Source: Rhodocyclaceae bacterium (GTDB taxonomy: Bacteria > Pseudomonadota > Gammaproteobacteria > Burkholderiales > Rhodocyclaceae). Taken from it: a DNA stretch of 64,000 nucleotides. Below are positions 61,160 through 64,000 of the stretch, piece by piece. Every line of letters begins with the position of its first letter. The first letter of the stretch is position 1. Both the position numbers and the translations under genes were made by a program. The stretch is from the NCBI GenBank assembly GCA_016718525.1, contig JADKDD010000002.1:868001-932000 (forward strand). The letters run 5' to 3'. The notes under the pieces are model-generated. The model saw only the letters and a program-made list of their open reading frames with translations, was not told the DNA's origin and did no database searches.

Positions 61160-61543
61160 ATGAAACGCGTCACTGGTATCGGCGGAGTGTTCTTCAAGGC
61201 GAAGGACCCAAAAGCGTTAGCGGAGTGGTATCGAAATCACCTTGGAATGAAGGTCGAAGACTGGGGTGGCGTGGCTTTCCACTGGGCAGATGACAACCCG
61301 ACGGCCACGGGCACAACGATCTGGAGCCCGTTCAAAGATGACACGACCTATTTCGCGCCGAGCCCGGCGAGTTTCATGATCAATTACCGCGTTGATGATC
61401 TGCATGCGTTGTTGGCCAAACTGCGTGAAGAAGGTTGCGCAGTCGATGACAAGGTTGAGGAATCTGAATTCGGCAAATTTGGTTGGGTCATCGATCCGGA
61501 GGGCAACAAACTGGAGCTCTGGCAGCCGCCCGAAGGTCAGTAA
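61160..61543 (+). CDS. VOC-superfamily (glyoxalase/bleomycin-resistance-like) protein
   Basis: 127 residues from ATG 61160, which has a strong GGAGG eight bases upstream; the ATG at 61142 does not. One VOC unit repeated twice: GIGGVFFKAKDPKALAEWYRNHLG and FMINYRVDDLHALLAKLREEG, ending WVIDPEGNKLELWQPP. The function is not determinable; the Glu in ELWQP is the common metal ligand. Confidence 0.85.
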   Translation: MKRVTGIGGVFFKAKDPKALAEWYRNHLGMKVEDWGGVAFHWADDNPTATGTTIWSPFKDDTTYFAPSPASFMINYRVDDLHALLAKLREEGCAVDDKVEESEFGKFGWVIDPEGNKLELWQPPEGQ

Positions 61544-61583
61544 GTCACTCAGCGCGACGTCGGACCGGACATCCTATGTCGCC

Positions 61584-61609
61584 AGTTGGTGCTGATGGCA
61601 CGCCGTCAG
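61584..61609 (+). repeat. Dispersed element, copy 9 (at the end of the WYL gene)
   Basis: AGTTGGTGCTG, spacer ATGGC, ACGCCGTCAG. The TCA at 61606-61608 in its right arm is the stop codon (TGA) of the WYL regulator on the reverse strand, and the rest lies in the 3' flank. Confidence 0.78.
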
Positions 61610-62580
61610 TCGGGGTAAAGCGCTGCCAGTTGGTTGATCTGCGCTTTCATTTCCGCCAATAGCTCGGGCGGCGCAAGCACCACAAGGTCGCTGCCAATGC
61701 CAAGGAATTGTCTGGCGGCGTGTTCAATGGATTCAATCGGTAATGTGATCTGAGTCCAGCCCCCGGTGGTTTGACTTTGTTGCAGAGATTTTTTGACGGC
61801 ATCATGAATTACTGCGCTCAAGGCCATCACGCTTTTCAGTCCGGACGAGGTGACGCGAACCGTTGCTGTGTTTTTGTAAATTTCCGCTTCAAAGCGCCGG
61901 GTGGCGGATTGCCAGTAGCCGGCCAGTGAAAACTTTTTCGGATAGGAAAACGGGCTGCTTTGCGCGGACAGCGTTTCAATATTCGAGAGACGAAAGGTTC
62001 GCGGTTCATCACTTTTTTCGTCGAGCGCCACCAGATACCAGACACCGGCCTTGAGCACCAGGCCGAGTGGTTTGATCAGTCGATCCGAGACTTTTTTCCA
62101 ACTGTCGTAGCGAATCTGTAGTGGCTTCTGGTTCCAGACGGCATGTGCGACAGCTTGCAAATGGGCAGGTGGTGATGCTGCGCGATACCAGTCGATGGGG
62201 TCGATATGCAGGCGCTCACTCACGCGAGTGGCATCGACGCGCAGAGACTCAGGAACTGCAGCCAGCATCTTGAGTCGCGCTGAGGCAGAGGCGCTGCCGA
62301 GCCCCAGTTCGGTGGCGGCGGCCGGCAATCCGGCCAGCATCAAGGCTTGCGCTTCGTTGTCGGTGAGACCGGTGAGTGTCGTACTCCAACCGGCACGGAG
62401 CTGAAAACCGCCATCCCGGCCACGGTCGGACCACACCGGTACGCCTGCTGCCGAAAGCTGATCCATATCGCGCAGGATGGTGCGATACGACACGTCGAGC
62501 TCCGCTGCGAGCGCAGTAGCGCTCAACCTGCCGCGAGACTGCAACAACATCAAGATGGACAGTAGTCGACTCGCACGCAT
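61606..62580 (-). CDS. YafY-type WYL-domain transcription regulator
   Basis: 324 residues from ATG 62580 (MRASRLLSILMLLQSRGRLSATALAAELDVSYRTILRDM, an HTH11 winged helix). The WYL domain follows (GVWYLVALDEKSDEPRTFRLSNIE), then a WCX tail. Such proteins sense ligands, sometimes single-stranded DNA or metabolites. It is divergent from the secreted protein at 62667 with 86 bp between starts, so it may control that gene. Confidence 0.88.
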   Translation of the reverse strand: MRASRLLSILMLLQSRGRLSATALAAELDVSYRTILRDMDQLSAAGVPVWSDRGRDGGFQLRAGWSTTLTGLTDNEAQALMLAGLPAAATELGLGSASASARLKMLAAVPESLRVDATRVSERLHIDPIDWYRAASPPAHLQAVAHAVWNQKPLQIRYDSWKKVSDRLIKPLGLVLKAGVWYLVALDEKSDEPRTFRLSNIETLSAQSSPFSYPKKFSLAGYWQSATRRFEAEIYKNTATVRVTSSGLKSVMALSAVIHDAVKKSLQQSQTTGGWTQITLPIESIEHAARQFLGIGSDLVVLAPPELLAEMKAQINQLAALYPD

Positions 62581-62666
62581 TTTTTCATCGTAACAAAAAT
62601 ACCTGACATGCGGTGTCATGTATCGGGAGCTAGTCTGTCAATTCCTTCATAGCCTCGGGAGTTGGA

Positions 62667-63278
62667 ATGTCCAAACCAGTCAGTAATTTCGGCAGTCGCA
62701 CGCAATCGCGAGTCAGCCCTTTCAAACTTTTCATTGCTGGAGTCATCTTTCTTATGTCCAACAACGCCACCATTGCAATCGCCGCGACGCCTGCGCCGGG
62801 GGCTTATCCCACTGCGCAAGAGGGCTTTCAGTTTCTTGAAGGGAGCTGGCGTATTCACAACCGGCAACTCAAGCAGCCCTTGAGTTCGCGCGAAGAGTGG
62901 ATCGAGTACCAGGCTTTTGGTCGATTCATCACTTTACTGGACGGGTTGGTCAGCGTCGAGGAATTGCGTAACGCCATGGGCGAGCCGTTTGGTGGCGCCA
63001 TGCGCACGTTTGATCGCGAAAAGCGGGTATGGTCGGACGCGTGGGTATCGGCACGTGACGGCGTGCTTCAGCTTCCGAGCTTCGGCAGTTTCGCCGGTGA
63101 CGTAGGTACCTTCATTGCTGAAGATACTTTTGACGACAAGCCGGTACTTGCGCGCGGAATCTGGCGCCGGGTGTCAAAGAATCATGTGATTTGGGAGCAG
63201 GCGCTTTCACTCGACAAGGGTGCGACCTGGCAAACCAACTGGATCATGAACTTCGAACGGACTGAACCGCAGCCGTGA
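62667..63278 (+). CDS. Secreted protein of unknown function (lipocalin-like/DUF1579-like shape)
   Basis: 203 residues with a signal sequence (LFIAGVIFLMSNNATIAIAA) and a beta-rich body with FQFLEGSWRIHNRQLKQP and IWRRVSKNHVIWEQALSLDKGATWQTNWIMNFER, which resembles small lipocalin-like DUF1579 proteins. GGAG precedes the ATG. No ligand is inferable. The WYL regulator is transcribed divergently. Confidence 0.68.
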   Translation: MSKPVSNFGSRTQSRVSPFKLFIAGVIFLMSNNATIAIAATPAPGAYPTAQEGFQFLEGSWRIHNRQLKQPLSSREEWIEYQAFGRFITLLDGLVSVEELRNAMGEPFGGAMRTFDREKRVWSDAWVSARDGVLQLPSFGSFAGDVGTFIAEDTFDDKPVLARGIWRRVSKNHVIWEQALSLDKGATWQTNWIMNFERTEPQP

Positions 63279-63283
63279 GCTGA

Positions 63284-64000
63284 CTACGCCGATTTATCGT
63301 CGTCGATGCCCAGCTCCTGAATTTTCCGGGTGATGGTGTTGCGCCCCATTCCCAACAGGTTTGCGGCCTCGATACGCCGTCCGCCGGTGGCTTTCAGCGC
63401 CTGTCGGATGACAGTTATTTCAAAGTCACGGTTGGCAATTTTGTAGACTTCTCCCGGCTTGGCAGCGATCAATCGGTCCGTTTCCGCAGCCAGTGCATCC
63501 TGCCAGCCGAGATGAATTTGTCGGTGGGAAACATCGTGCATTTCGGGCGGCAAGTCGGACACGTCGATGCTCTGTCCCGGTGCCATGACGGTGAGCCAGT
63601 GGCACAAGTTCTCCAACTGACGGACGTTGCCGGGGAAATCGAAACTTTGCAGATAACTTACGGCGGCATCGGTCAAGCGCTTAGGGTCGCCGCCCAGTTC
63701 CAATGCACTCTTGCGCAGGAAGTGTCGCGCCAACAGCGGAATGTCATCAGCGCGCTCGCGCAGTGCCGGCAAGCGCAAACGAATGACGTTCAGCCGGTGA
63801 AACAGATCTTCGCGGAACAGCCCGGCTTTGACCCGGTCTTCCAGATGTTGATGGGTCGCGGCAATCACCCGGACATTGGCTTTCACCGGGTTGTGCCCGC
63901 CGACGCGATAGTAGTGTCCATCGGACAAAACACGCAAAAGCCGCGTCTGGAGCTCGGCCGGCATGTCGCCGATTTCGTCGAGGAACAGGGTGCCGCCCTC
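63284..64000 (-). CDS. ntrC: Sigma-54 response regulator NtrC, C-terminal part, runs off the window
   Basis: The reverse-strand frame is open to base 64000 and gives 238 C-terminal residues. They contain GGTLFLDEIGDMPAELQTRLLRVL (Walker B region), the AAA+ segments FREDLFHRLNVIRLRLPALRERADDIP and FDFPGNVRQLENLCHWL, and a Fis-type DNA-binding end GGRRIEAANLLGMGRNTITRKIQELGID. This ending is characteristic of NtrC (NR-I), the nitrogen regulator that activates sigma-54 promoters. The GAFTGA loop and receiver domain lie outside the window. Confidence 0.88.
   Translation of the reverse strand, partial: EGGTLFLDEIGDMPAELQTRLLRVLSDGHYYRVGGHNPVKANVRVIAATHQHLEDRVKAGLFREDLFHRLNVIRLRLPALRERADDIPLLARHFLRKSALELGGDPKRLTDAAVSYLQSFDFPGNVRQLENLCHWLTVMAPGQSIDVSDLPPEMHDVSHRQIHLGWQDALAAETDRLIAAKPGEVYKIANRDFEITVIRQALKATGGRRIEAANLLGMGRNTITRKIQELGIDDDKSA

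Noticed and set aside
1..64000. CRISPR arrays, rRNA, tRNA and insertion sequences
   Set aside because: None seen: no regularly spaced direct repeats, no rRNA-like stretches, no transposase frames, and no tRNA cloverleaf that I could recognise by eye (a tRNA search program would be more sensitive).

Overview
The window looks like a piece of a betaproteobacterial chromosome spanning the replication origin. The evidence is dnaA-dnaN-gyrB with no recF between dnaN and gyrB, the block mnmG-rsmG-parA-parB-atpI-BEFHAGDC, rpmH-rnpA-yidD-yidC-mnmE beside dnaA, an adjacent metX-metW pair, zapD next to coaE, birA overlapping coaX, a sugar-permease-free PTS (EIIA-HPr-EI), and proteins such as MnmE, MetX, DUF2782 and NtrC that read as betaproteobacterial. 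Genes left of about 38.7 kb mostly run leftward and those right of it mostly rightward, as expected for bidirectional replication from an origin at 38.7-40.6 kb. I cannot name the species.

Layout. 0-5.2 kb: 5' part of polA (leftward, off the window), a LOG-family gene, a DUF2782 gene, a solitary adenine methyltransferase, gshB and apbE. 5.3-8.4 kb (leftward): a solute-binding protein, mlaA and an alpha/beta hydrolase. 8.7-12.9 kb (rightward): the regulatory PTS running directly into metX-metW, then a Sel1-repeat protein. 13.8-22.4 kb: a membrane acyltransferase, two ABC-F ATPases (YheS and YbiT type) around a PlsC-like acyltransferase and a GNAT, a cysteine-free glutaredoxin-like gene, and a 2,4-dienoyl-CoA reductase-type flavoenzyme. 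22.6-34 kb (leftward): the complete F-type ATP synthase operon, parB, parA, rsmG and mnmG, with two parS palindromes upstream. 34.1-38.7 kb (leftward): a TSUP transporter, mnmE, yidC, yidD, rnpA, rpmH. 38.7-44.2 kb: origin region, dnaA, dnaN, gyrB. 44.2-55.4 kb: aroE, mtgA, a large unknown membrane protein, zapD, coaE, a haloalkane dehalogenase, coaX, birA and an MFS-PlsC fusion. 55.7-59.1 kb: an integrase-less integron cassette array. 59.1-64 kb: GNAT, M15 peptidase, esterase, VOC protein, WYL regulator, a secreted unknown and the 3' part of ntrC.

Two structures stand out. First, a bipartite 26-bp DNA motif (AGTTGGTGCTG, five variable bases, ACGCCGT plus about three bases) occurs nine times with an intact 11-bp left arm, plus one decayed copy. 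It lies in both orientations, inside coding regions in several different reading frames as well as between genes. The DNA, not an encoded peptide, is what is shared, so this is a dispersed element I do not recognise. Second, 55.74-59.08 kb holds five attC recombination sites without an intI gene in view. For four cassettes the 7-bp core at the left edge is the exact reverse complement of the first box of that cassette's own attC, which is the signature of integron cassettes. Cassette contents include a divergent thioredoxin-like/HxlR pair, a small membrane protein, a GNAT, an intact extradiol-dioxygenase-like protein and a zinc-ribbon protein.

Smaller points: rnpA has no ordinary start codon where the protein should begin and its frame is open right through rpmH; polA and the LOG gene diverge with only 11 bp between start codons; gshB and apbE overlap by 46 bp. 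I saw no rRNA, tRNA, CRISPR array or insertion sequence.
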